DNA of 64,000 nucleotides from NCBI GenBank assembly GCA_963675135.1, contig OY776131.1, positions 35,239,381 to 35,303,380 of the forward strand, given 5' to 3'. This DNA is from Galeopsis tetrahit. Taxonomy: Eukaryota; Streptophyta; Magnoliopsida; Lamiales; Lamiaceae. Made by a program: the position numbers and the translations under genes. Positions 9,954 through 20,913 of the stretch are shown one piece after another. Position 1 is the first letter of the stretch; every line of letters begins with the position of its first letter. The notes under the pieces are model-generated. The model was not told the origin of the DNA, made no database searches, and saw only the letters and a list, made by a program, of their open reading frames with translations.

Positions 9954-12240
9954 ATGACAACTCGATCCAAATCAGGCATATTCAAGCCCAGGGTATTCTC
10001 TTGCACCACCCCCATATTTGAACCTAATTCAGTTAAAGAGGCCATGCTGAGCTCAGATTGGCAACAGGCCATGCAGTTGGAATATGATGCTCTTATTCAG
10101 AATGACACATGGACTTTGGTACCTCCTTCTTCTGTGATTAATCCAATAACTACAAAATGGATCTTCAGAGTTAAGTACAAAAGAGATGGTTCTGTTGAAA
10201 GATATAAAGCCAGGCTAGTGGCTAGGGGGTTTCAACAGTAAGCTGGGGTAGACTACTTCCATACATTCAGTCCAGTTATCAAGCCTGTCACTCTTCGAAT
10301 TGTATTCACTCTTGCTGTATCCAGAGGCTGGTTTATTCAGCAAGTAGACATTAATAATGCTTTCTTAAAAGGGGATCTTCATGAGACTGTCTACATTGCA
10401 CAACCAGAGGGTTTTGTTGATTCTAAGCACCCTTCATATGTTTGCAAACTCAGGAAAGTTTTATATGGCTTGAAACAAGCTCCCAAGGCTTGGTATGATA
10501 CACTTAGAGCCTTCTTGATGGATCAGGGTTTTACTCACTCTACCACAGATTTCTGAATGGAAAGATCACCCTACTACTGGTGTATGTTGATGACATATTG
10601 ATCATTGGCTGTGATTCAAAGCTTGTTCAGCAACTTATTGAAGCTCTTCACTCTCAATTCTCCCCAGGGCCGGTCCTAGGAATATTTGGGCCTGAATCGA
10701 ATTTAAAAAAAAAGCCTTGTCCTTTCATATTTTTTATTCTATACGAACTTATAAAACATAATGTAAAATAATTTTTCAAGGACTAACAGTATATAAAATT
10801 TAAAGGAATAACAATATATTTTTTTTTATATAAATTTTAGAATTTCTAATTTTTATTTAATAGATTTTTTAAGATTTTAAGAGATTTTTTAGATTTTTAG
10901 AAAATTTAATGAGATTTTTAGAATTTTTTCTTTAGACAATTTTAGAATTTTTTTATTTTTTATATTTATACAAGTAATTTTTAATGAAATTTTTAATATT
11001 ATTTTTTTATTTTTAAATTTGAAGGATGTAAATTGAACTATTTGTCCCAAATTTCAATAAATTGGACAAAAAATGATGTAAATTGGACACTCTAAGACGT
11101 AAAGTGAAAAAGTGAAAACTTAAAAGATTTAAAGTGAATTAGACCTTTATTGAGACTTTTTTCTCCTAGTTTTTCCTTCCCTTCTTCACTAATTCTTTTT
11201 ACTTTTTTAGTACTTCTCTTTATGCGTCTTTATATAGTTATATTAATATTTTTTATTATACGGAGTAATATATATATATATAAATATATAAAAGATATCT
11301 TAAAAAATGGGCCCCTAAAATAGTGAAATATTTTTGGGCCTGAATCGATCGCCTCGTTGGCCTTACATTAGGACCGGGCCTGATTCTCCCTTAAACACTT
11401 GGGGGAGATCAACTACTTTATTGGGATTGAAGCACATGTTACTCCCAATTCCATCAAGCTTACACAATCCAAATACACCTCTAAACTCATTTCCAAAGCC
11501 AATCTTGAATCTTCTAAACCTTGATCCACTCCACTCTGCCCTTCATCTCCTCTCTCTCTCTCTGATAGTCCTTTGTTTGACAACCCCACTCTATATCGTA
11601 GCATCTTTGGTGCTCTTCAATACCTGACCCTCACACGCCCTGACGTTTCTTTCAGTGTGAACAAACTTTCTCAGTTTCTGTAAAATCCCACACTAAATCA
11701 TTGGAAAGCTTGTAAACGAGTCCTTCGGTATCTTAAAGGCTCTACATCTCATGGTTTATCTTTTTCTAAAGTTTCTGATTTCAGGTTGCAAGGATATGTT
11801 GATGCAGATTATGCCTCAAGCATTGATGATCGAAGGAGCACTTCTGGATTCTGCATAACACTGGGATGAAGCTCTAGGAAACAAAGTGTTGTGGCACGTA
11901 GCAGTACTGAAGCTGAGTACAGGGCTCTTGCATTGGCCACCACTGACATCCTGTGGATCACAAGCTTATGCAAAGAGCTTCTTCTCCCCATCTCCACACC
12001 TGCTATTCTCTGGTGTAACAATCAGGGAGCCATCACCCTTGCTTTCAGTCTGGCGTTTCATTCCAAAACCAAACATATTGAAGTTGACGTCCACTTTCTC
12101 AGATAAAAGGTCCAAGCCAAGATTCTCGATGTTCGATACATTCCTTCCGAGGATCAACCTGCAGATTTACTCACCAAGCCTTTTTCTCCGGCTCGTTTTG
12201 CCCGCTTAGGAGCTTGGTTCAATCTCCACTCTCGGGATAG
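9954..12240 (+). pseudogene. Copia reverse transcriptase and RNase H, broken and split
   Basis: Reverse transcriptase starts after a Ser/Pro-rich linker: TKWIFRVKYKRDGSVERYKA, then a stop near 10240, DINNAFLKGDL, LYGLKQAPKAWYD, a frameshift near 10550, and the catalytic YVDDILIIG at 10579-10605. The hAT insertion at 10665-11382 splits the gene. Downstream, LGEINYFIGIEA resumes, then RNase H with GYVDADYAS, ARSSTEAEYRALA and KTKHIEVDVHF. At least three stops or frameshifts mean no active enzyme. Domain order and motifs are textbook Copia. Confidence 0.88.
10665..11382. mobile_element. hAT-type MITE inserted in the Copia element, 718 bp
   Basis: The left end CAGGGCCGGTCCTAG matches the reverse complement of the right end, CAGGCCCGGTCCTAA. 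The 8-bp target ATTCTCCC is duplicated at 10657-10664 and 11383-11390, the hAT signature. A subterminal string TTTGGGCCTGAATCGA is repeated directly near both ends (about 10686 and 11333). The interior is AT-rich without transposase. It interrupts the Copia reverse transcriptase just after the YVDD motif, so it is younger than the Copia insertion. Confidence 0.88.
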
Positions 12241-12247
12241 TCCATCT

Positions 12248-12259
12248 CATTCCGGGGCG
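12248..12259 (+). other. Polypurine-tract position of Copia element
   Basis: CATTCCGGGGCG lies directly before the 3' LTR where the plus-strand primer is expected. It is G-rich but degraded, consistent with mutation. Confidence 0.45.
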
Positions 12260-12510
12260 TATTGAAGTATACCATAGCATGCATGCACAAAGCATGCAAA
12301 ACTTAAAACCTAAATATTGCATGGAACACACATACACACACATGCAGTTACACACGACTCACTAATCTAGCTTCTAGAAGAAGAGTAGTTTACTTTACTA
12401 ACTAATAGTTGTTAGTTGTTAGATGGAAGACTCTAAAATGTGAGTCTCCTTTTATATATATTGTACATACTACACATTGCAAATTGAGTTGAAAATATAC
12501 AATTTTAACA
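12260..12510 (+). repeat. 3' LTR of Copia element
   Basis: Matches the 5' LTR from TATTGAAGTATACC to ATTTTAACA. It carries short insertions (for example an extra AGCATGCAAA near 12292 and a duplicated GTTGTTA near 12410) and scattered substitutions. CCAAG follows at 12511-12515. Confidence 0.85.
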
Positions 12511-12515
12511 CCAAG

Positions 12516-13176
12516 TAATTTCGAAATACTAGTTTCGTAGAGATATTAAGTTGTTCTAGTTGGTGGTAAGATAACTCAACCTATTATCAACAAAGTGTTA
12601 TACTAGTAAATTTTAATTTACACAGACTATCAGCCTTAGCACAAAATTCTCTTTTATTTTAATTAAATTGGGATTTAAAATTTTAAGTTTCGAATTCGAA
12701 CCATCAATTTATAAATAATACTTGGACTCTAACGGTAATCTTGATCTATATTAAGGGGTGTATTGATCGTGGATTTTGTAAGATTTTTTTTGGACTTTCA
12801 AAGTTCGGGGGTATTCAATTCGAATTTTCAAAAGTCTTTTAAAATCTTGAGGTATTCAATACGGATTTTAAAAAGTTTTAAAAAATCTTTGGTAGAAAAC
12901 TCTGAAGACGAAAAATCAGAAGTAAGAATGACAATGTTGACTCGATCCGCGGGTACCCATCCCACGCCACGAGTTTTGGGTCAGATCGGATCCGTCCCGT
13001 ATTGAGAATGGGTCGGGTCAGACCCGCGAATATCTCTGAATTAATATATAAATTATATATATATAAAAATTAATAATATATGAGTATATATTATTGGTAA
13101 AATAATATCCCGTAAATATATATATATATATATTATTGATAAAATACTTTATATATATAATATATAATACATATAC
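12516..13176. other. Intergenic DNA with degenerate MITE-like ends
   Basis: From 12753 the string GGGGTGTATTGATCGTGGATT, followed by repeated GTATTCAA..GGATTTT phrases, resembles the left end of a common plant MITE, but no right end is visible. 12925-13030 holds GC-richer GACTCGATCC/GGGTCGGGTC repeats. No gene. Confidence 0.4.
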
Positions 13177-13406
13177 TCCCCCGTCCTGTAAAATTTTGCT
13201 CAGACAAATTTTTGGGTCCACAAAGTATACGTTTATTCTATTTAAATAGTTAACTTTTGAGTATTTTTTCTACTTATATAACAAGGTTGAGTATGTATCA
13301 ACACTATTGTTTACTCGTTATCCCACGTATATTTTTTATAATTAAAATATGATTTTTTTAAAAACATATATAAAAAGAAGTGAGCAAGATTTTACTGGCC
13401 AGGGAG
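13177..13406. mobile_element. Stowaway-type MITE, 230 bp
   Basis: Left end CTCCCCCGTCCTGTAAAATT and right end TTTACTGGCCAGGGAG form the inverted repeat. TA flanks are at 13175-13176 and 13407-13408. The interior is highly similar to 37184-37394 (shared TAGTTAACTTTTGAGTATTT and TTTACTCGTTATCCCAC), showing one family in two places. Confidence 0.75.
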
Positions 13407-14691
13407 TATATAATATATAAATAAGATTAATTTAAAAAAAAACTCTTCATATCAATAGTTTCAGTGACGTAATTTATGAAAATTTATGTAAATCAATAAT
13501 TTCGATGGGACAAAATTAATTGATCTGTTGACCTTAATTAGGAGAATAAAATAAAATAAAATGAATTAATGGGTGTAGGTTTAAAGTAGTAATTATGATA
13601 GGTATATATCTGGAGTTATTGCGGCGCAAATGTGTCGACTTTCTATTATTTCTCACCTCCAATTTCTTGTTTTCAGCAACATGAATTTTTTTCACAAAAT
13701 GGTTTAATTTTCTTATGACATTTCCCCAACTGTTTCACAAAAGAAAATGGTTTGTCTTTTTTTTTTTTTTTTTAAGAGATATTTTTTAAATAGTTATCGA
13801 CAACAAATATATTTATACTAAAACATTTTTTTTTAAATCTTCAGATGGTCAATATCATGCATGATGCATGTATATAACAGAAACATAGTAGTTGAGAGTG
13901 CAGTTTCTAAATAAATGCTACTCCAATTAAAAATCTAAGATTAACATTTTTTTTTTTTTTTGGGTAGAATTCCACAGAAATGTCTGAATTTAAGGGATTA
14001 TCTGAAAATGAGATTCAAATTAACAATAGTCTCGTACTAGCGCGTTCACAATTTTATTTTATTCTCAAATTTGGATTTTCTTTAAATTTTAAAGTCTCAT
14101 TTTTTAGTGACAGAGTCATAATTCTAGACAAGACTGATTCACAATACTATAAAAACAAAATAATACTATACCTATAAAAATATTTCATTATAAATTTTCA
14201 ATACATCTCATTTCATTAATTTAAATTTAATGACTTTTGTTATGTTTTGAAAAAAATTAATTTTGATTGTTCCGGTTCATAGTAAGTGAAACGGTGTTAA
14301 AATTTATCTTGCAAACCCATATAGACATTAGTCACTATTGGATAAATATAGAACTTAAATTACGCTCCCTCCATTTCCGTGATTTCTTGCTTGGCCGACT
14401 CACTTTAAAAAAAAAAAAAAGAACTTAGTGGGGTTGAAGTTAAATGAATGAGGAATATTTGGAGTGATTTAGTAGTGAAGGATAAAATAGAACTTAGTGA
14501 AGTGTAGAGAAAAATATGAGTTCAAAATGATTGACAATTTTAAATATAAAATGTAGTGATAATATTAATTTTGTAGATTATTTTCATATTAAAAATATAC
14601 AATTAATTTTGAAATGTTTCAATAAGAGAAAAAGTTTAGTTGGAGGCCCACGATCCGCGCTGGCCATAGTTGCTCCGTCACTACTCATTTT
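13407..14691. other. AT-rich intergenic DNA
   Basis: No gene is supported; short frames here lack motifs. A GCTCCCTCCATTTCCGTGATT string near 14365 is a probable Stowaway-type left end with no clear partner. Poly(T) tracts lie near 13755 and 13947. Confidence 0.45.
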
Positions 14692-15225
14692 AATAGTCAA
14701 ATTTTGGGGAATTCTTAAAAGCCACTCTCTTATCTCTCTCCTCAAAACTTCTCTCTCGAATTGAAGTTTTGTTTTCCTAAAAGTTCTTCGAACTTTTCTT
14801 GCCACCGCTTCAAATCCTCTTTTTGTCATCATTCTTCTTAGTTTTTGTGTTTGGTTAATCCAATTTCACAATTAATCGATGTCTTGGGGCTTTCTACAGA
14901 ATCGCAATCATTAGATCGGTAAGATTTGTTGCAGGCGTGTGTGTGTTACTCGCGTGTCGACTGGGGGTGCCGCTTCGTGTGTCTCTGCCTTGGAGAGAAA
15001 TGATGAAGGCCTTCTTTCGGATTGGCCGAATTTTCTACGGGGTTTTTTTTATCCCAGAAGCTTTCTGATTTAAGTGGTTTTGGGGGAATGGGCGCTGCGG
15101 TTTTGAGAGTTTTGAGAAATATTGGGGGCGTTTCCTTGGCTATTTATTGACCTCCTTCTCCCATTTTCTTTCCATCCTTCTCTCTTTTCTTGATTGTTTC
15201 TCTCCCAAATATAAGGTCTGTTTCA

Positions 15226-16743
15226 ATGGCGGCCGAACTCAATGCAATGATGGAAGGTTTCCGTATCTCTAGCAAAGAGACAACTCATATTGTTGCTAGC
15301 CGTGATGAACTGGCGATTCCTAAAAATAATATTGCCCTGAGATTTGTTGCTAAAAGGCCCATTAGCCCGAATGAACTTAAGGATCTTCTGATCCGGTCTT
15401 GGAGTGTGCGGTCTCCTTTTAAGGTTGCTGGGGTTGGGGAAGGCCTCTTTCTGGTTACTTTTGGTGCTGTTGCTGAAATGAAGGGGGTTCTTGAAGGGCA
15501 GCCATGGAACCTTCGGCGATCCTTACTTGCTATGAAGTTACTGCATGGGGGTGAAAAGCTTGCCCAAATACAGCTCTGTCTTGTTCCTTTTTGGGTACAA
15601 GTTCATGGGCTTCAGCTGTTTGCAATGAGCAAAATCTTAGGTATGAAGATAGGTAGTATCATTGGTGAGGTGTTGGAGGTGGACGCTAAGGAAGGTGATG
15701 TGGCCTGGGGTGAAAGTCTGCGCATTCGGGTTTTGATGGATGTTTCGAAACCGCTGTGTAGGTTTTTCTACATCACGGTGGAGGAGGATCCCATTACGGC
15801 TGTGTTTTGGTATGGGCACCTATCTGGTTTTTGTTTTTTGTGTGGTCATCTTGATCATTTTGAACAGGACTGTAGCATTGGCTTTGGCAAATCGGAGGAA
15901 TGGCTTAAAAGTCATCGATTCTTCCCTACATGGCTTCAGGCGGAGAAGAAAAAGTGTCCTTCGGTGGAGGTACTCCAAGATTTCTTTCAGTTGCTGCAGT
16001 TAGGAGCGGGTGAGCAGGCTCAGGTGCAAGCTCAGAAGGAGGTGAGGGCTAGTCGTCCTGATAAGGGAAAGGGTATTATGATAGAGGACTATGAAAATGA
16101 TGATGGTGGAGATTCAGATCTGCAGAGTCGAAGGGTGGTGCACCGATTTGACGAGTTTTTTTCTAGGAGGGGCGATATTGATGTTGCTGGGAAGGGTGTT
16201 GTTATTAATGATGGTGGACGGGTGGACCCGCGTACAGGTAAAACTTTGTATCCCCTTTCCTTTGTTGTTCCAAAGGGGTTTCAACATTGTTATGTGTGTG
16301 AGCCCTTAACCGGGGTGGATAATGGTCAAGACTATCGTGTGGTGCACTATGTGGGAATGGATCTTAGTTCTCGAAACTATACGACCTATTTTGAAATCAT
16401 TTTGGCAGGAGAGGCTCCTTTTGTTCCGACTCATGAGAAGGGGGACTTGGCTGTTCAGGTTGATGAGATCCGGGAAGAGGTGGCCAAGGATAAACATATG
16501 GATGGAGAGATCGGATCTATGTTAAGCAGGGCACTTCCATGCAAGAAGCGAGCTAGGAAGGAGAACTCGGGGGAGATTATGGAGTTCTGGGGTGGAGGTA
16601 ATGGTTGGTCAGAAGGGGACATAGTCAAAAATCCGAACAACTTCTTCAAGAGGGCGCGGAGCATGATTGAAATGTATGGCACGGAGATCCAGATTGATGA
16701 TCCGGCGGAGGCTGAAGTTAATCAGCCCCGCCGTGGTGAATGA
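15226..16743 (+). CDS. LINE ORF1 protein (DUF4283 and CCHC zinc knuckle), 505 aa
   Basis: This is the nucleic-acid-binding ORF1 protein of plant L1 elements. The first two thirds carry a DUF4283-type domain (about residues 15-180; LLIRSWSVRSPFKVAGVGEG, EGQPWNLRRSLLAMK, WVQVHGLQLFAMS). A CCHC knuckle, CFLCGHLDHFEQDC, follows near residues 203-216. The C-terminal half is acidic and low in known motifs. I chose MAAELNAMME at 15226 because plant homologues start just before this type of sequence; the in-frame ATG at 15190 is the alternative. The stop overlaps the ORF2 start (ATGA). The frame is intact. Confidence 0.85.
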   Translation: MAAELNAMMEGFRISSKETTHIVASRDELAIPKNNIALRFVAKRPISPNELKDLLIRSWSVRSPFKVAGVGEGLFLVTFGAVAEMKGVLEGQPWNLRRSLLAMKLLHGGEKLAQIQLCLVPFWVQVHGLQLFAMSKILGMKIGSIIGEVLEVDAKEGDVAWGESLRIRVLMDVSKPLCRFFYITVEEDPITAVFWYGHLSGFCFLCGHLDHFEQDCSIGFGKSEEWLKSHRFFPTWLQAEKKKCPSVEVLQDFFQLLQLGAGEQAQVQAQKEVRASRPDKGKGIMIEDYENDDGGDSDLQSRRVVHRFDEFFSRRGDIDVAGKGVVINDGGRVDPRTGKTLYPLSFVVPKGFQHCYVCEPLTGVDNGQDYRVVHYVGMDLSSRNYTTYFEIILAGEAPFVPTHEKGDLAVQVDEIREEVAKDKHMDGEIGSMLSRALPCKKRARKENSGEIMEFWGGGNGWSEGDIVKNPNNFFKRARSMIEMYGTEIQIDDPAEAEVNQPRRGE

Positions 16744-17438
16744 ATGCTTTATGTTGGAATGCTCGAGGTGTTAGTAGTAATCGAGCATTCCGTTGTCTTA
16801 GTAGAGTAGTTGTTTCTTCCCGTCCGTCTATTTTATTTGTTTCTGAAGCTAAATGTTCATCGGCTCGTGCTGATGTTTTGAAGTTCACCCTTGGATTTAA
16901 CCACTGTTTGTTAGTCAATGATAAACGAGGTTTTGGTGGTTTTTTGGTGTTGTGGATGGATATTGATCTTACTCTTTTGTCCTATTCTAATGCTCACTTT
17001 GATTGTATGGTTAATTTTCAAGACACTAAGTGGAGGTTTACGGGTTTCCATGGATGTCCTTATTTGAATGGGAAATGTGCATCTTGGGAATTGTTAAAAA
17101 GGCTTAAGACTTACATCCCCTTTGATACAAATGCATGGTTGGTTGGGGGTGACTTCAATGAGACTCTCTTCCATGGTGAAAAACGGGGGGGGGGGGGGGG
17201 GGGCAATCGAAAGCACTTGTCTAGACTTATGAATTTCCAGGATGTCTTAAACTATAATGATTTGAACCACTTGAAAGCTCATGGACCAAAATTCACATGG
17301 CATAATAGGCGAAGTGGAAAGGATTTTATTGCTGAAAAACTGGATAGATTTGTTGCAACAAGGGAATGGTTAAATGTGTTTCCCTCATATGAATATACAG
17401 TTTTGGACTTTATGGGATCTGATCATCGACCATTTTAA
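16740..17438 (+). pseudogene. LINE ORF2, apurinic/apyrimidinic-like endonuclease domain
   Basis: Begins MNALCWNARGVSSN, the LxWNxRG start of L1-type endonucleases that nick target DNA. SEAKC supplies the usual catalytic Glu (E in 'SEAK'). WLVGGDFNET gives the catalytic GDFN, and GSDHRPF gives the terminal SDH. After SDHRPF the frame stops; the polymerase continues in another frame, so a single-base indel lies near 17435. A run of 19 G (17185-17203) sits between GDFN and SDH, where relatives have a short KRGG-type loop; its length keeps frame. Confidence 0.88.
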
Positions 17439-19138
17439 TGTCTTGTGGAACACATCGTACGAGGAATTCTTGTAGACGTGATGCTAGATTCCGATTTGAA
17501 AACCATTGGATGAAAGAACCTGACTTTAGGGATGTGGTTAAAAGGGTGTGGAGGGTTAAGGACATGGGTTTAAATCTGTCTGGAAAGCTTGCTCAGTGTG
17601 GTAAACAATTCCAGGTATGGGCTGTAAAGAAGGGTGGAACGTTGAAGGCCAGAATTGCTAACATGCAGGGGTTGATTAATGAAGAATGCCATGATGAGAA
17701 GGGTGAACCGGATTTTCAGAAGGTTAATGGTTATGAGAGGGAACTGGAAAAGCTTTTCTCACAAGAAGAATGGTATTGGAAACAACGATCTAGGATTTCT
17801 TGGCTCAAAGAATGTGATAAAAATACGAAATTGTTTCATATGAAAGCCAACCAACGAAGAGGGATCAATACGGTTCTGAAAATTCAGAAATCTTCAGGGG
17901 ATTGGATCCATAATAATGTGGAAATACATGGGGCCTTCATTGATTATTTTCAAGGGATTTTCACTTCTCAAAACCCTAATACTCAGGTATTGGAGTTGGC
18001 CACGGCTAATATTTCTCAAATGCTTAATTCGGACCAGACTGGTTTGTTGGATGCTTCTTTTTCAGGCCACGAGGTGTATCGAGCAATGAAGGATTTGAAT
18101 CCTTGGAAAGCAGCAGGCCCAGATGGTTTTCCGGCATCCTTTTATCAAGAACATTGGTCGACTGTTGGAGAAGAGCTTATTCAGCAGATTCTGGGCGTCC
18201 TGAATCATGGAAAGTCATTGGAATCTTGGAATGATACCTCTATCGTGATGATTCCTAAAGTTAAGCATCCCACTCAGGTTACTCACTTTCGTCCAATCAG
18301 TTTATGTAATGTATGCTATCGAATTCTTACACGATGTGTTACGAATAGATTAAAACTGGTCATGGGGGACTTAATTGATCCTCATCAGAGTGCTTTCATT
18401 CAAGGACGATTGATTTCGGATAATATATTGATTGCATTTGAAGGCATGCATTGGCTTCGTATGTCTAAAAGTCGGGAGGGCTATGCGGCACTTAAATTGG
18501 ATATGAGTAAAGCTTATGATAGAGTCGAATGGGTTTTTTTAGAAAATGTAATGAGAAGAATGGGGTTTTCATGCAAGTGGGTAAATCTCATTCATCAATG
18601 TGTTTCGACTGTTTCATACAATGTGTGTATCAATGGTCAGCTTTCGGATACTTTCAATCCATCTAGGGGGCTTCGGCAAGGTGACCCGCTTTCTCCTTTC
18701 TTGTTTGTCGTGTGTGCCCAATCTCTTTCATCTTTGATATTAAAGGCAGTGGAACAAAGGAGGTTTTCTGGGATCAAATTTGGCAGATGTGCCCCGACCA
18801 TTTCTCATCTGTTTTTTGCAGATGATAGTCTGATTTATATGAGGGCCAAACAATCTGAGTGCATGGTCTTGAAGGAGTGCCTACGAATTTATGAAGAGGC
18901 ATCAGGTCAGCTCATAAACTATGATAAATCGACTATTACATTCAGCCCTGTGACTAATCAAGCTAATAGGGATGTGATCAAATGGATATTGGGGGTTCGT
19001 TCAACGGTAGGTCATGAAGTTTACTTAGGCCTTCCAACAGTTTCCATCAAAGCAAAAAGATTGCAATTTAGGTACTTGGTTGATCGGGTAAGTAAAAAAG
19101 ATTCGGTCTTGGGGTCACAAACAGTTCTCGGAAGGTAG
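17438..19138 (+). pseudogene. LINE ORF2, reverse transcriptase domain
   Basis: The core polymerase is nearly complete. Motifs in order: AAGPDGFPASFYQEHW, FRPISLCNVCYRILTR, HQSAFIQGR, LKLDMSKAYDRVEW (first catalytic Asp), GLRQGDPLSPFLFV and FFADDSLIY (catalytic FADD). It copies element RNA at a nicked target. The N-terminal linker is joined to the endonuclease by a frameshift. The frame ends at 19138, after which the protein continues in a different frame (LIKSVLQAIPTYAMSCF), so a second indel lies near 19095. Confidence 0.9.
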
Positions 19139-20787
19139 AAATGAGGTGCTTATTAAATCAGTTCTTCAAGCTATTCCTACATATGCCATGTCTTGTTTTC
19201 GGATTCCAATATCCATTTGTGCTGATATTGAGAAGCTTATGGCCAGGTTTTGGTGGGGATCATCGGATGATAAGCATCGACTACATTGGAAGAAATGGCA
19301 TGAGTTATATCAACCCTAAATGGCCGGGGGTCTAAACTTCAGAAGACTTTTATTATTTAATAAAGCCCTTGTAGCAAAACAAGTTTGGAGAATCCTTCAG
19401 CATCCTAATTCCTTGGTAAGTCAGTTGTTCAAAGCTCGACACTTTCGTAACACGGATGTTTTAAATGCAGACTTGGGATCTAACCCATCATTTGTGTGGA
19501 GATCAATGGTGTGGAGTAGGGATATATTAGATCAGGGGTTGCGATGGAGGATTGGAAATGGACAGTCTGTGCATGTCTTTAAAGACAGATGGGTTCAAGG
19601 TATTAATAATGGTAGAATTTTTTTCTCGGATTGCTAGTGCTTCGATGGTTAATCGGTTTGTTTCTCCTCAGAATGGGTGGAATGTGGATCTCGTAACACA
19701 AGCTTTTCTCCCAGTTGAACGTGATGCTATATTTAAGGTGCCAAGGTTAGAGTATCATCGAGATGATCAAAGATATTGGCCAAAAACAAGTTTAGGTTGT
19801 TATTCTGTTGCTTCGAGTTATGAGATTGCGGTTTCCTTGGCTGATGAGATGCGAATGGAGTCTATGGCAGGATCATCTGGGAAAAATTGTTTGGAGAAAA
19901 TAATCAAAGTTATGTGGCGGCTCAAGGTCCCTCCTAAGGTTCGTATTTTTGGGTGGAAACTTTTGAATGCCTCTCTTGCAACTCAAGGAAATCTGGCTCG
20001 ACATCATGTCCCCATTCCTCCTTTTTGTCGTTGCTGTGGTGGCTCGTTGGCTGACACTATACATGTTCTTTTTAAATGTGTGTTTGCTAAAGTTGTTTGG
20101 AAGGAACAAGGTATGTGGGACAGTTTGAAAGGCTGGATACATGGAAATATCATTCAGTTACTCTTTGCGGCTTTGCTAAAAAACAATGATTTTTTTCAAC
20201 ACACTATTATTATTGCTTGGGCAATTTGGAAAGAGAGATGTAAGTGGATGCATACAGATCAAGTGGCGAGTTACTCTGTTTCAGGACTTCCATCTTTTAA
20301 TGTCAAATGGGCGCTTGATTATTGGCAGGATTTCCTCAATATTGGTTTACTTGACTTCAACCAAAAATCAAGTAACCAATTGTCTAAATCGTCAACTGGA
20401 ATGAGAGATTGTCTATGTGTGGATGCTGCATATAATCCGGATAAGGGTTTTTTTGCAATTGGATATGGTCTCTTTGATGGCAAAGGGGTGTTGGTGTTTG
20501 CAGGAGGTCAACGTATCAAGAATCCCGAGTCTATTGTTGCTGCAGAACTCTTAGCAGCTGAGATTGGCATGAAGATGTGTTTAAAATTTGGTAAGAAAGT
20601 TTCCAATCTCTGTATGGATTCTGCAATTGCTATTGATGCTATCCAACAATTCATATCTCTTGATGGATTGGAAAATGAGACAGTGGTCAAAATACGACAA
20701 TACTTTGGAATGCAATCAGAATGGACATGTGAGCATATTTCAAGACAAGAAAACAAGGTTGCCCATTTAATTGCTAAGTTTGTCTGA
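19100..20787 (+). pseudogene. LINE ORF2 C-terminus: zinc-binding RT region and RNase H
   Basis: Following the polymerase, IPTYAMSCFRIP and ARFWWGSSDDKHRLHWKKW are typical of the L1 thumb and linker. A stop near 19317 falls in a conserved KWHELYQPK-type site. MAGGLNFRRLLLFNKALVAK and GNGQSVHVFKDRW follow, then a frameshift near 19620. The last frame (19552-20787) has the zinc-binding CRCCGGSLADTIHVLFKC and an RNase H-like end (CVDAAYNPDKGFFAIGYG, VAAELLAAEIGMK, CEHISRQENKVAHLIAK). Plant L1 elements often carry this RVT_3-type RNase H. Confidence 0.88.
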
Positions 20788-20913
20788 AATGTTTCAAATC
20801 CTTACGAATGGATTGAAAATGCTATTCCTCAACATATTAGGAGATGTAATACTTAGATATCTTGTTAATACTCCTGGTATGATTGCTCAAAAAAAAAAAA
20901 AATAGTCAAATTT

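Larger units (their letters stand above)
6948..12510 (+). mobile_element. Copia LTR retrotransposon, both LTRs present, mutated, with nested hAT MITE
   Basis: Two similar LTRs (6948-7181 and 12260-12510) bound the element. Direct repeats CCAAG flank it (6943-6947 and 12511-12515). A primer site follows the left LTR and a G-rich tract precedes the right LTR. Coding order is gag, protease, integrase, reverse transcriptase, RNase H, which defines Copia. In-frame stops (8771, near 10240 and near 11867), frameshifts (near 9645 and 10550) and a hAT insertion (10665-11382) prevent production of an active polyprotein. The LTR pair differs by point changes and small indels, so insertion is not very recent. 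Confidence 0.93.
14705..20900 (+). mobile_element. L1-type LINE, near full length, ORF2 frame-broken
   Basis: The 13-bp string AATAGTCAAATTT stands before the element (14692-14704) and right after the poly(A) tract (20901-20913), an L1-style target-site duplication. Order is a pyrimidine-rich 5' leader, ORF1 with zinc knuckle, then ORF2 with endonuclease, reverse transcriptase, zinc-binding region and RNase H, then poly(A) at 20889-20902. ORF1 and ORF2 overlap as ATGA. ORF1 is open. ORF2 carries frameshifts near 17435, 19095 and 19620 and a stop near 19317. Confidence 0.92.

Noticed and set aside
9562..9957. 131-codon open frame rich in Leu, Pro and His
   Set aside because: It is an out-of-frame reading of the Copia linker between integrase and reverse transcriptase. 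The true frame gives a Ser/Pro-rich linker.
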